Translations under genes and position numbers: made by a program
The notes under the pieces: generated by a model
Database searches by the model: none
What the model saw: the letters and a program-made list of their open reading frames with translations, nothing else
What the model was told of the DNA's origin: nothing
In this document: positions 30,901 through 43,500 of the stretch, one piece after another
How the letters are laid out: each line of letters begins with the position of its first letter
Position numbering within the stretch: position 1 is the first letter of the stretch
From: Pterobdella sp. o SKG-2022
Taxonomy: Eukaryota > Annelida > Clitellata > Hirudinida > Piscicolidae
Direction: 5' to 3'
DNA: 64,000 bases
Assembly: GCA_964035795.1 (NCBI GenBank)
Contig: OZ038322.1
Span: 4,826,925-4,890,924 of the forward strand

Positions 30901-33900
30901 AGTGAACAAGTTGGAAGTGAACAAGTTGGAAGTGAACAAGTTGGAAGTGAACAAGTCGGAAGTGAACAAGTCGAAATGAACACGTTGGAAGTGAACAAGT
31001 TGGAAGTGAACAAGTTGGAAGTGAACAAGTCGGAAGTGAACAAGTCGAAATGAACACGTTGGAAGTGAACAAGTTGGAAATGAACAAGTTGGATGTGAAC
31101 AGGTTGGAAGTGAACAAATTGGAAGTCAACAAGTTGGAAGTGAACAAGTTGGAAGTGAACAAGTTGGAAGTGAACAAGTTGGAAGTGAACAATTTGGATG
31201 TGAACAGGTTGGAAGTGAACAAGTTGGAAGTGAACAAGTTGGAAGTGAACAAGTTGGAAGTGAACAAGTTGGAAGTGAACAAGTTGGAAGTGAACAAGTT
31301 GGAAGTGAACAAGTTGGAAGTGAACAAGTTGGAAGTGAACAAGTCGGAAGTGAACAAGTTGGAAGTGAACAAGTTGGAAGTGAACAAGTCGGAAGTGAAC
31401 AAGTTGGAAGTGAACAAGTTGGAAGTGAACAAGTTGGAAGTGAACAAGTCGGAAGTGAACAAGTCGGAAGTGAACACGTTGGAAGTGAACAAGTTGGAAG
31501 TGAACAAGTTGGAAATGAACAAGTTGGAAGTGAACAAGTTGGAAGTGAACAAGTTGGAAGTGAACAAGTTGGAAGTGAACAAGTCGGATGTGAACCAGTT
31601 GGAAGTGAACACGTTGGAAGTGAACAAGTTGGAACTGAACAAGTTGGAAGTGAACAAGTCGGAAGTGAACAAGTTGGAAGTGAACAAGTTGGAAGTGAAC
31701 AAGTTGGAAGTGAACAAGTTGGAAGTGAACAAGTTGGAAGTGAACAAGTCGGAAGTGAACAAGTCGGAAGTGAACACGTTGGAAGTGAACAAGTTGGAAG
31801 TGAACAAGTTGGAAATGAACAAGTTGGAAGTCAACAAGTTGGAAGTGAACAAGTTGGAAGTGAACAAGTTGGAAGTGAACAAGTTGGAAGTGAACAAGTT
31901 GGAAGTGACCAAGTTGGAAGTGAACAAGTTGGAAGTGAACAAGTTGGAAGTGAACAAGTTGGAAGTGAACAAGTTGGAAGTGAACAAGTAGGAAGTGAAC
32001 AAGTTGGAAGTGAACAAGTTGGAAGTGAACAAGTTGGAAGTGAACAAGTTGGAAGTGAACAATTTGGAAGTGAACAAGTTGGAAGTGAACAAGTCGGATG
32101 TGAACCAGTTGGAAGTGAACAAGTTGGAAGTGAACAAGTTGGAAGTGAACAAGTTGGAAGTGAACAAGTCGGAAGTGAACAAGTCGAAATGAACACGTTG
32201 GAAGTGAACAAGTTGGAAGTGAACAAGTTGGAAGTGAACAAGTCGGAAGTGAACAAGTCGAAATGAACACGTTGGAAGTGAACAAGTTGGAAATGAACAA
32301 GTTGGATGTGAACAGGTTGGAAGTGAACAAATTGGAAGTCAACAAGTTGGAAGTGAACAAGTTGGAAGTGAACAAGTTGGAAGTGAACAAGTTGGAAGTG
32401 AACAATTTGGATGTGAACAGGTTGGAAGTGAACAAGTTGGAAGTGAACAAGTTGGAAGTGAACAAGTTGGAAGTGAACAAGTTGGAAGTGAACAAGTTGG
32501 AAGTGAACAAGTTGGAAGTGAACAAGTTGGAAGTGAACAAGTTGGAAGTGAACAAGTTGGAAGTGAACAAGTTGGAAGTGAACAAGTTGGAAGTGAACAA
32601 CTTGGAAGTTAACAAGTTGGAAGTGAACAAGTCGGAAGTGAACACGTTGGAAGTGAACAAGTTGGAAGTGAACAAGTTGGATGTGAACAGGTTGGAAGTG
32701 AACAAGTTGGAAGTCAACAAGTTGGAAGTGAACAAGTTGGAAGTGAACAAGTTGGAAGTGAACAAGTTGGAAGTGAACAAGTTGGAAGTGAACAAGTTGA
32801 AAGTGAACAAGTTGGAAGTGAACAAGTTGGAAGTGAACAAGTTGGAAGTGAACAAGTTGGAAGTGAACAAGTTGAAAGTGAACAAGTTGGAAGTGAACAA
32901 GTTGGAAGTGAACAAGTTGGAAATGAACAAGTTGGAAGTGAACAAGTTGGAAGTGAACAAGTTGGAAGAGAACAAGTTGGAAGTGAACAAGTTGGAAGTG
33001 AACAAGTTGGAAGTGAACAAGTTGGAAGTGAACAAGTTGGAAGTGAACAAGTTGGAAGTGAACAAGTTGGAAGTGAACAAGTTGGAAGTGAACAACTTGG
33101 AAGTTAACAAGTTGGAAGTGAACAAGTCGGAAATGAACAAGTTGGAAGTGAACAAGTTGGAAGTGAACAAGTTGGAAGTGAACAAGTTGGAAGTGAACAA
33201 GTTGGAAGTGAACAAGTTGGAAATGAACAAGTTGGAAGTGAACAAGTTGGAAGTGAACAAGTTGGAAGAGAACAAGTTGGAAGTGAACAAGTTGGAAGTG
33301 AACAAGTTGGAAGTGAACAAGTTGGAAGTGAACAAGTTGGAAGTGAACAAGTTGGAAGTGAACAAGTTGGAAGTGAACAAGTTGGAAGTGAACAAGTTGG
33401 AAGTGAACAAGTTGGAAGTGAACAAGTTGGAAGTGAACAATTTGGAAGTGAACAAGTTGGTAGTGAACAAGTCGGATGTGAACCAGTTGGAAGTGAACAC
33501 GTTGGAAGTGAACAAGTTGGAACTGAACAAGTTGGAAGTGAACAAGTCGGAAGTGAACAAGTTGGAAGTGAACAAGTCGGAAGTGAACAAGTTGGAAGTG
33601 AACAAGTTGGAAGTGAACAAGTTGGAAGTGAACAAGTTGGAAGTGAACAAGTCGGAAGTGAACAAGTCGGAAGTGAACACGTTGGAAGTGAACAAGTTGG
33701 AAGTGAACAAGTTGGAAATGAACAAGTTGGAAGTGAACAAGTTGGAAGTGAACAAGTTGGAAGTGAACAAGTTGGAAGTGAACAAGTTGGAAGTGAACAA
33801 GTTGGAAGTGACCAAGTTGGAAGTGAACAAGTTGGAAGTGAACAAGTTGGAAGTGAACAAGTTGGAAGTGAACAAGTTGGAAGTGAACAAGTAGGAAGTG

Positions 33901-34946
33901 AACAAGTTGGAAGTGAACAAGTTGGAAGTGAACAAGTTGGAAGTGAACAAGTTGGAAGTGAACAATTTGGAAGTGAACAAGTTGGAAGTGAACAAGTCGG
34001 ATGTGAACCAGTTGGAAGTGAACAAGTTGGAAGTGAACAAGTTGGAAGTGAACAAGTTGGAAGTGAACAAGTCGGAAGTGAACAAGTCGAAATGAACACG
34101 TTGGAAGTGAACAAGTTGGAAATGAACAAGTTGAAAGTGAACAAGTTGGAAGTGAACAAGTCGGAAGTGAACAAGTAGGAAGTGAACAAGTTGAAAGTGA
34201 ACAAGTTGGAAGTGAACAAATCGGAAGTGAACACGTTGGAAGTGAACAAGTTGGAAGTGAACAAGTTGGATGTGAACAGGTTGGAAGTGAACAAGTTGGA
34301 AGTGAACAAGTTGGAAGTGAACAAGTTGAAAGTGAACAAGTTGGAAGTGAACAAGTTGGAAGTGAACAAGTTGGAAGTGAACAAGTTGGAAGTGAACAAG
34401 TTGAAAGTGAACAAGTTGGAAGTGAACAAGTCGGAAGTTAACAAGTTGGAAATGAACAAGTTGGAAGTGAACAAGTTGGAAGTGAACAAGTCGGAAGTGA
34501 ACACGTTGGAAATGAACAAGTCGGAAATGAACACGTTGGAAGTGAACAAGTTGGAAGTGAACAAGTTGGAAGTGAACACGTTGGAAGTGAACAAGTTGGA
34601 AGTCAACAAGTTGGAAGTGAACAAGTTGGAAGTGAACAACTTGGAAGTTAACAAGTTGGAAGTGAACAAGTCGGAAGTGAACACGTTGGAAGTGAACAAG
34701 TTGGAAGTGAACAAGTTGGATGTGAACAGGTTGGAAGTGAACAAGTTGGAAGTCAACAAGTTGGAAGTGAACAAGTTGGAAGTGAACAAGTTGGAAGTGA
34801 ACAAGTTGGAAGTGAACAAGTTGGAAGTGAACAAGTTGGAAGTGAACAAGTTGGAAGTGAACAAGTTGAAAGTGAACAAGTTGGAAGTGAACAAGTTGGA
34901 AGTGAAAAAGTTGGAAGTGAACAAGTAGGAAGTGATCAAGTAGGAA

Positions 34947-36164
34947 GTGAACAAGTTGAAAGTGAACAAGTTGGAAGTGAACAAGTTGGAAGTGAACAAG
35001 TTGGAAGTGAACAAGTTGGAAGTGAACAAGTTGGAAGTGAACAAGTCGGAAGTGAACAAGTTGGAAGTGAACAAGTTGGAAGTGAACAAGTTGGAAGTGA
35101 ACAAGTTGGAAGTGAACAAGTTGGAAGTGAACAACTTGGAAGTTAACAAGTTGGAAGTGAACAAGTCGGAAATGAACAAGTTGGAAGTGAACAAGTTGGA
35201 AGTGAACAAGTTGGAAGTGAACAAGTTGGAAGTGAACAAGTTGGAAGTGAACAAGTTGGAAATGAACAAGTTGGAAGTGAACAAGTTGGAAGTGAACAAG
35301 TTGGAAGAGAACAAGTTGGAAGTGAACAAGTTGGAAGTGAACAAGTTGGAAGTGAACAAGTTGGAAGTGAACAAGTTGGAAGTGAACAAGTTGGAAGTGA
35401 ACAAGTTGGAAGTGAACAAGTTGGAAGTGAACAAGTTGGAAGTGAACAAGTTGGAAGTGAACAAGTTGGAAGTGAACAATTTGGAAGTGAACAAGTTGGA
35501 AGTGAACAAGTCGGATGTGAACCAGTTGGAAGTGAACACGTTGGAAGTGAACAAGTTGGAACTGAACAAGTTGGAAGTGAACAAGTCGGAAGTGAACAAG
35601 TTGGAAGTGAACAAGTCGGAAGTGAACAAGTTGGAAGTGAACAAGTTGGAAGTGAACAAGTTGGAAGTGAACAAGTTGGAAGTGAACAAGTTGGAAGTGA
35701 ACAAGTTGGAAGTGAACAAGTCGGAAGTGAACAAGTCGGAAGTGAACACGTTGGAAGTGAACAAGTTGGAAGTGAACAAGTTGGAAATGAACAAGTTGGA
35801 AGTGAACAAGTTGGAAGTGAACAAGTTGGAAGTGAACAAGTTGGAAGTGAACAAGTTGGAAGTGAACAAGTTGGAAGTGACCAAGTTGGAAGTGAACAAG
35901 TTGGAAGTGAACAAGTTGGAAGTGAACAAGTTGGAAGTGAACAAGTTGGAAGTGAACAAGTAGGAAGTGAACAAGTTGGAAGTGAACAAGTTGGAAGTGA
36001 ACAAGTTGGAAGTGAACAAGTTGGAAGTGAACAATTTGGAAGTGAACAAGTTGGAAGTGAACAAGTCGGATGTGAACCAGTTGGAAGTGAACAAGTTGGA
36101 AGTGAACAAGTTGGAAGTGAACAAGTTGGAAGTGAACAAGTCGGAAGTGAACAAGTCGAAATGA
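34947..36164 (+). repeat. Satellite block duplicated from/to 26705-27922 (copy 2)
   Basis: Second copy of the 1.2-kb block. It also forms the end of a 2,069-bp higher-order unit: 33898-34095 recurs at 35967-36164 and 34182 recurs at 36251. 2,069 equals 138 units minus one base, matching the single 14-bp unit near 34086. Confidence 0.75.
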
Positions 36165-36480
36165 ACACGTTGGAAGTGAACAAGTTGGAAATGAACAAGT
36201 TGAAAGTGAACAAGTTGGAAGTGAACAAGTCGGAAGTGAACAAGTAGGAAGTGAACAAGTTGAAAGTGAACAAGTTGGAAGTGAACAAATCGGAAGTGAA
36301 CACGTTGGAAGTGAACAAGTTGGAAGTGAACAAGTTGGATGTGAACAGGTTGGAAGTGAACAAGTTGGAAGTGAACAAGTTGGAAGTGAACAAGTTGAAA
36401 GTGAACAAGTTGGAAGTGAACAAGTTGGAAGTGAACAAGTTGGAAGTGAACAAGTTGGAAGTGAACAAGTTGAAAGTGAA

Positions 36481-37500
36481 CAAGTTGGAAGTGAACAAGT
36501 CGGAAGTGAACAAGTTGGAAATGAACAAGTTGGAAGTGAACAAGTTGGAAGTGAACAAGTCGGAAGTGAACACGTTGGAAATGAACAAGTCGGAAATGAA
36601 CACGTTGGAAGTGAACAAGTTGGAAGTGAACAAGTTGGAAGTGAACACGTTGGAAGTGAACAAGTTGGAAGTCAACAAGTTGGAAGTGAACAAGTTGGAA
36701 GTGAACAACTTGGAAGTTAACAAGTTGGAAGTGAACAAGTCGGAAGTGAACACGTTGGAAGTGAACAAGTTGGAAGTGAACAAGTTGGATGTGAACAGGT
36801 TGGAAGTGAACAAGTTGGAAGTCAACAAGTTGGAAGTGAACAAGTTGGAAGTGAACAAGTTGGAAGTGAACAAGTTGGAAGTGAACAAGTTGGAAGTGAA
36901 CAAGTTGGAAGTGAACAAGTCGGAAGTGAACAAGTCGAAAGTGAACACTTTGGAAGTGAACAAGTTGGAAGTGAACAAGTTGAAAATGAACAAGTTGGAA
37001 GTGAACAAGTCGGAAGTGAACAAGTTGGAAATGAACAAGTTGGAAGTGAACAAGTTGGAAGTGAACAAGTCGGAAGTGAACACGTTGGAAATGAACAAGT
37101 CGGAAATGAACACGTTGGAAGTGAACAAGTTGGAAGTGAACAAGTTGGAAGTGAACACGTTGGAAGTGAACAAGTTGGAAGTCAACAAGTTGGAAGTGAA
37201 CAAGTTGGAAGTGAACAACTTGGAAGTTAACAAGTTGGAAGTGAACAAGTCGGAAGTGAACACGTTGGAAGTGAACAAGTTGGAAGTGAACAAGTTGGAT
37301 GTGAACAGGTTGGAAGTGAACAAGTTGGAAGTCAACAAGTTGGAAGTGAACAAGTTGGAAGTGAACAAGTTGGAAGTGAACAAGTTGGAAGTGAACAAGT
37401 TGGAAGTGAACAAGTTGGAAGTGAACAAGTCGGAAGTGAACAAGTCGAAAGTGAACACGTTGGAAGTGAACAAGTTGGAAGTGAACAAGTTGAAAGTGAA
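36481..37500 (+). repeat. 510-bp tandem duplication within the satellite
   Basis: The variant-unit series starting at about 36501 (GTCGG, AAATG, GTCGG, CACG, AAATG ...) repeats from about 37011, a period of 510 bp or 34 units. It includes the rare CTTGGAAGTTAAC unit near 36710 and 37220. Confidence 0.7.
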
Positions 37501-40500
37501 CAAGTTGGAAGTGAACAAGTTGAGAGTGAACAAGTTGGAAGTGAACAAGTAGGAAGTGAACAAGTAGGAAGTGAACAAGTTGGAAGTGAACAAGTTGGAA
37601 GTGAACAAGTTGGAAGTGAACAAGTTGGAAGTGAACAAGTTGGAAGTGAACAAGTTGGAAGTGAACAAGTTTGAAGTGAACAAGTTGGAAGTGACCAAGT
37701 TGGAAGTGAACAAGTTGGAAGTGAACAAGTTGGAAGTGAACAAGTTGGAAGTGAACAAGTTGGATGTGAACAAGTTGGAAGTGAACAAGTTGGAAGTGAA
37801 CAAGTCGGAAGTGAACAAGTTGGAAGTGAACAAGTTGAAAGTGAACAAGTCGGCAGGGAACAAGTCGGAAGTGAACAAGTCGGAAGTGAACACGTTGGAA
37901 ATGAACAAGTCGGAAGTGAACACGTTGGAAGTGAACAAAATGGAAGTGAACAAGTTGGAAGTGAACAAGTTGGAAGTGAACAAGTTGGAAGTGAACAAGT
38001 TGGAAGTGAACAAGTTGGAAATGAACAAGTTGGAAGTGAACAAGTTGGAAGTGAACAAGTTGGAAGAGAACAAGTTGGAAGTGAACAAGTTGGAAGTGAA
38101 CAAGTTGGAAGTGAACAAGTTGGAAGTGAACAAGTTGGAAGTGAACAAGTTGGAAGTGAACAAGTTGGAAGTGAACAAGTTGGAAGTGAACAAGTTGGAA
38201 GTGAACAAGTTGAAAGTGAACAAGTTGGAAGTGAACAATTTGGAAGTGAACAAGTTGGAAGTGAACAAGTCGGATGTGAACCAGTTGGAAGTGAACACGT
38301 TGGAAGTGAACAAGTTGGAACTGAACAAGTTGGAAGTGAACAAGTCGGAAGTGAACAAGTTGGAAGTGAACAAGTTGGAAGTGAACAAGTTGGAAGTGAA
38401 CAAGTTGGAAGTGAACAAGTTGGAAGTGAACAAGTTGGAAGTGAACAAGTTGGAAGTGAACAAGTTGGAAGTGAACAAGTTGGAAGTGAACAAGTTGGAA
38501 GTGAACAATTTGGAAGTGAACAAGTTGGAAGTGAACAAGTCGGATGTGAACCAGTTGGAAGTGAACAAGTTGGAAGTGAACAAGTTGGAACTGAACAAGT
38601 TGGAAGTGAACAAGTCGGAAGTGAACAAGTTGGAAGTGAACAAGTCGGAAGTGAACAAGTTGGAAGTGAACAAGTTGGAAGTGAACAAGTTGGAAGTGAA
38701 CAAGTTGGAAGTGACCAAGTTGGAAGTGAACAAGTTGGAAGTGAACAAGTCGGAAGTGAACAAGTCGGAAGTGAACACGTTGGAAGTGAACAAGTTGGAA
38801 GTGAACAAGTTGGAAATGAACAAGTTGGAAGTGAACAAGTTGGAAGTGAACAAGTTGGAAGTGAACAAGTTGGAAGTGAACAAGTTGGAAGTGAACAAGT
38901 TGGAAGTGACCAAGTTGGAAGTGAACAAGTTGGAAGTGAACAAGTTGGAAGTGAACAAGTTGGAAGTGAACAAGTTGGAAGTGAACAAGTTGGAAGTGAA
39001 CAAGTCGAAAGTGAACACGTTGGAAGTGAACAAGTTGGAAGTGAACAAGTTGAAAGTGAACAAGTTGGAAGTGAACAAGTTGAGAGTGAACAAGTTGGAA
39101 GTGAACAAGTTGGAAGTGAACAAGTCGGAAGTGAACAAGTTGGAAGTGAACAAGTCGGAAGTGAACAAGTTGGAAGTGAACAAGTTGGAAGTGAACAAGT
39201 TGGAAGTGAACAAGTTGGAAGTGACCAAGTTGGAAGTGAACAAGTTGGAAGTGAACAAGTCGGAAGTGAACAAGTCGGAAGTGAACACGTTGGAAGTGAA
39301 CAAGTTGGAAGTGAACAAGTTGGAAGTGAACAAGTTGGAAGTGAACAAGTTGGAAGTGAACAAGTTGGAAGTGAACAAGTTGGAAGTGAACAAGTTGGAA
39401 GTGAACAAGTTGGAAGTGAACAATTTGGAAGTGAACAAGTTGGAAGTGAACAAGTCGGATGTGAACCAGTTGGAAGTGAACAAGTTGGAAGTGAACAAGT
39501 TGGAACTGAACAAGTTGGAAGTGAACAAGTCGGAAGTGAACAAGTTGGAAGTGAACAAGTCGGAAGTGAACAAGTTGGAAGTGAACAAGTTGGAAGTGAA
39601 CAAGTTGGAAGTGAACAAGTTGGAAGTGACCAAGTTGGAAGTGAACAAGTTGGAAGTGAACAAGTCGGAAGTGAACAAGTCGGAAGTGAACACGTTGGAA
39701 GTGAACAAGTTGGAAGTGAACAAGTTGGAAGTGAACAAGTTGGAAGTGAACAAGTCGGAAGTGAACAAGTTGGAAGTGAACAAGTTGAAAGTGAACAAGT
39801 TGGAAGTGAACAAGTCGGAAGGGAACAAGTCGGAAGTGAACAAGTCGGAAGTGAACACGTTGGAAATGAACAAGTCGGAAGTGAACACGTTGGAAGTGAA
39901 CAAAATGGAAGTGAACAAGTTGGAAGTGAACAAGTTGGAAGTGAACAAGTTGGAAGTGAACAAGTTGGAAATGAACAAGTTGGAAGTGAACAAGTTGGAA
40001 GTGAACAAGTTGGAAGAGAACAAGTTGGAAGTGAACAAGTTGGAAGTGAACAAGTTGGAAGTGAACAAGTTGGAAGTGAACAAGTTGGAAGTGAACAAGT
40101 TGGAAGTGAACAAGTTGGAAGTGAACAAGTTGGAAGTGAACAAGTTGGAAGTGAACAAGTTGGAAGTGAACAAGTTGGAAGTGAACAATTTGGAAGTGAA
40201 CAAGTTGGAAGTGAACAAGTCGGATGTGAACCAGTTGGAAGTGAACACGTTGGAAGTGAACAAGTTGGAACTGAACAAGTTGGAAGTGAACAAGTCGGAA
40301 GTGAACAAGTTGGAAGTGAACAAGTCGGAAGTGAACAAGTTGGAAGTGAACAAGTTGGAAGTGAACAAGTTGGAAGTGAACAAGTTGGAAGTGAACAAGT
40401 TGGAAGTGAACAAGTTGGAAGTGAACAAGTCGGAAGTGAACAAGTCGGAAGTGAACACGTTGGAAGTGAACAAGTTGGAAGTGAACAAGTTGGAAGTCAA

Positions 40501-43500
40501 CAAGTTGGAAGTGAACAAGTTGGAAGTGAACAAGTTGGAAGTGAACAAGTTGGAAGTGAACAAGTTGGAAGTGAACAAGTTGGAAGTGAACAAGTCGGAA
40601 GTGAACAAGTCGAAAGTGAACACGTTGGAAGTGAACAAGTTGGAAGTGAACAAGTTGAAAATGAACAAGTTGGAAGTGAACAAGTTGAGAGTGAACAAGT
40701 TGGAAGTGAACAAGTAGGAAGTGATCAAGTAGGAAGTGAACAAGTTGAAAGTGAACAAGTTGGAAGTGAACAAGTTGGAAGTGAACAAGTTGGAAGTGAA
40801 CAAGTTGGAAGTGAACAAGTTGGAAGTGAACAAGTCGGAAGTGAACAAGTTGGAAGTGAACAAGTTGGAAGTGAACAAGTTGGAAGTGAACAAGTTGGAA
40901 GTGAACAAGTTGGAAGTGAACAACTTGGAAGTTAACAAGTTGGAAGTGAACAAGTCGGAAATGAACAAGTTGGAAGTGAACAAGTTGGAAGTGAACAAGT
41001 TGGAAGTGAACAAGTTGGAAGTGAACAAGTTGGAAGTGAACAAGTTGGAAGAGAACAAGTTGGAAGTGAACAAGTTGGAAGTGAACAAGTTGGAAGTGAA
41101 CAAGTTGGAAGTGAACAAGTTGGAAGTGAACAAGTTGGAAGTGAACAAGTTGGAAGTGAACAAGTTGGAAGTGAACAAGTTGGAAGTGAACAAGTTGGAA
41201 GTGAACAAGTTGGAAGTGAACAATTTGGAAGTGAACAAGTTGGAAGTGAACAAGTCGGATGTGAACCAGTTGGAAGTGAACACGTTGGAAGTGAACAAGT
41301 TGGAACTGAACAAGTTGGAAGTGAACAAGTCGGAAGTGAACAAGTTGGAAGTGAACAAGTCGGAAGTGAACAAGTTGGAAGTGAACAAGTTGGAAGTGAA
41401 CAAGTTGGAAGTGAACAAGTTGGAAGTGAACAAGTTGGAAGTGAACAAGTTGGAAGTGAACAAGTCGGAAGTGAACAAGTCGGAAGTGAACACGTTGGAA
41501 GTGAACAAGTTGGAAGTGAACAAGTTGGAAGTCAACAAGTTGGAAGTGAACAAGTTGGAAGTGAACAAGTTGGAAGTGAACAAGTTGGAAGTGAACAAGT
41601 TGGAAGTGAACAAGTTGGAAGTGAACAAGTCGGAAGTGAACAAGTCGAAAGTGAACACGTTGGAAGTGAACAAGTTGGAAGTGAACAAGTTGAAAGTGAA
41701 CAAGTTGGAAGTGAACAAGTTGAGAGTGAACAAGTTGGAAGTGAACAAGTAGGAAGTGATCAAGTAGGAAGTGAACAAGTTGAAAGTGAACAAGTTGGAA
41801 GTGAACAAGTTGGAAGTGAACAAGTTGGAAGTGAACAAGTTGGAAGTGAACAAGTTGGAAGTGAACAAGTCGGAAGTGAACAAGTTGGAAGTGAACAAGT
41901 TGGAAGTGAACAAGTTGGAAGTGAACAAGTTGGAAGTGAACAAGTTGGAAGTGAACAACTTGGAAGTTAACAAGTTGGAAGTGAACAAGTCGGAAATGAA
42001 CAAGTTGGAAGTGAACAAGTTGGAAGTGAACAAGTTGGAAGTGAACAAGTTGGAAGTGAACAAGTTGGAAGTGAACAAGTTGGAAATGAACAAGTTGGAA
42101 GTGAACAAGTTGGAAGTGAACAAGTTGGAAGAGAACAAGTTGGAAGTGAACAAGTTGGAAGTGAACAAGTTGGAAGTGAACAAGTTGGAAGTGAACAAGT
42201 TGGAAGTGAACAAGTTGGAAGTGAACAAGTTGGAAGTGAACAAGTTGGAAGTGAACAAGTTGGAAGGGAACAAGTCGAAAGTGAACAAGTCGGAAGTGAA
42301 CACGTTGGAAATGAACAAGTCGGAAGTGAACACGTTGGAAGTGAACAAAATGGAAGTGAACAAGTTGGAAGTGAACAAGTTGGAAGTCAACAAGTTGGAA
42401 GTGAACAAGTTGGAAGTGAACAAGTTGGAAGTGAACAAGTTGGAAGTGAACAAGTTGGAAGTGAACAAGTTGGAAGTGACCAAGTTGGAAGTGAACAAGT
42501 TGGAAGTGAACAAGTTGGAAGTGAACAAGTTGGAAGTGAACAAGTTGGAAGTGAACAAGTAGGAAGTGAACAAGTTGGAAGTGAACAAGTTGGAAGTGAA
42601 CAATTTGGAAGTGAACAAGTTGGAAGTGAACAATTTGGAAGTGAACAAGTTTGAAGTGAACAAGTCGGATGTGAACCAGTTGGAAGTGAACAAGTTGGAA
42701 GTGAACAAGTTGGAAGTGAACAAGTTGGAAGTGAACAAGTTGGAAGTGAACAAGTTGGAAGTGAACAAGTTGGAAGTGAACAAGTCGGAAGTGAACAAGT
42801 CGGAAGTGAACACGTTGGAAGTGAACAAGTTGGAAGTGAACAAGTTGGAAATGAACAAGTTGGAAGTGAACAAGTTGGAAGTGAACAAGTTGGAAGTGAA
42901 CAAGTTGGAAGTGAACAAGTTGGAAGTGAACAAGTTGGAAGTGACCAAGTTGGAAGTGAACAAGTTGGAAGTGAACAAGTTGGAAGTGAACAAGTTGGAA
43001 GTGAACAAGTTGGAAGTGAACAAGTTGGAAGTGAACAAGTTGGAAGTGAACAAGTCGGATTTGAACAAGTTGGAAGTGAACAAGTTGAAAGTGAACAAGT
43101 TGGAAGTGAACAAGTCGGAAGGGAACAAGTCGAAAGTGAACAAGTCGGAAGTGAACACGTTGGAAATGAACAAGTCGGAAGTGAACACGTTGGAAGTGAA
43201 CAAAATGGAAGTGAACAAGTTGGAAGTGAACAAGTTGGAAGTGAACAAGTTGGAAGTGAACAAGTTGGAAATGAACAAGTTGGAAGTGAACAAGTTGGAA
43301 GTGAACAAGTTGGAAGAGAAAAAGTTGGAAGTGAACAAGTTGGAAGTGAACAAGTTGGAAGTGAACAAGTTGGAAGTGAACAAGTTGGAAGTGAACAAGT
43401 TGGAAGTGAACAAGTTGGAAGTGAACAAGTTGGAAGTGAACAAGTTGGAAGTGAACAAGTTGGAAGTGAACAAGTTGGAAGTGAACAATTTGGAAGTGAA

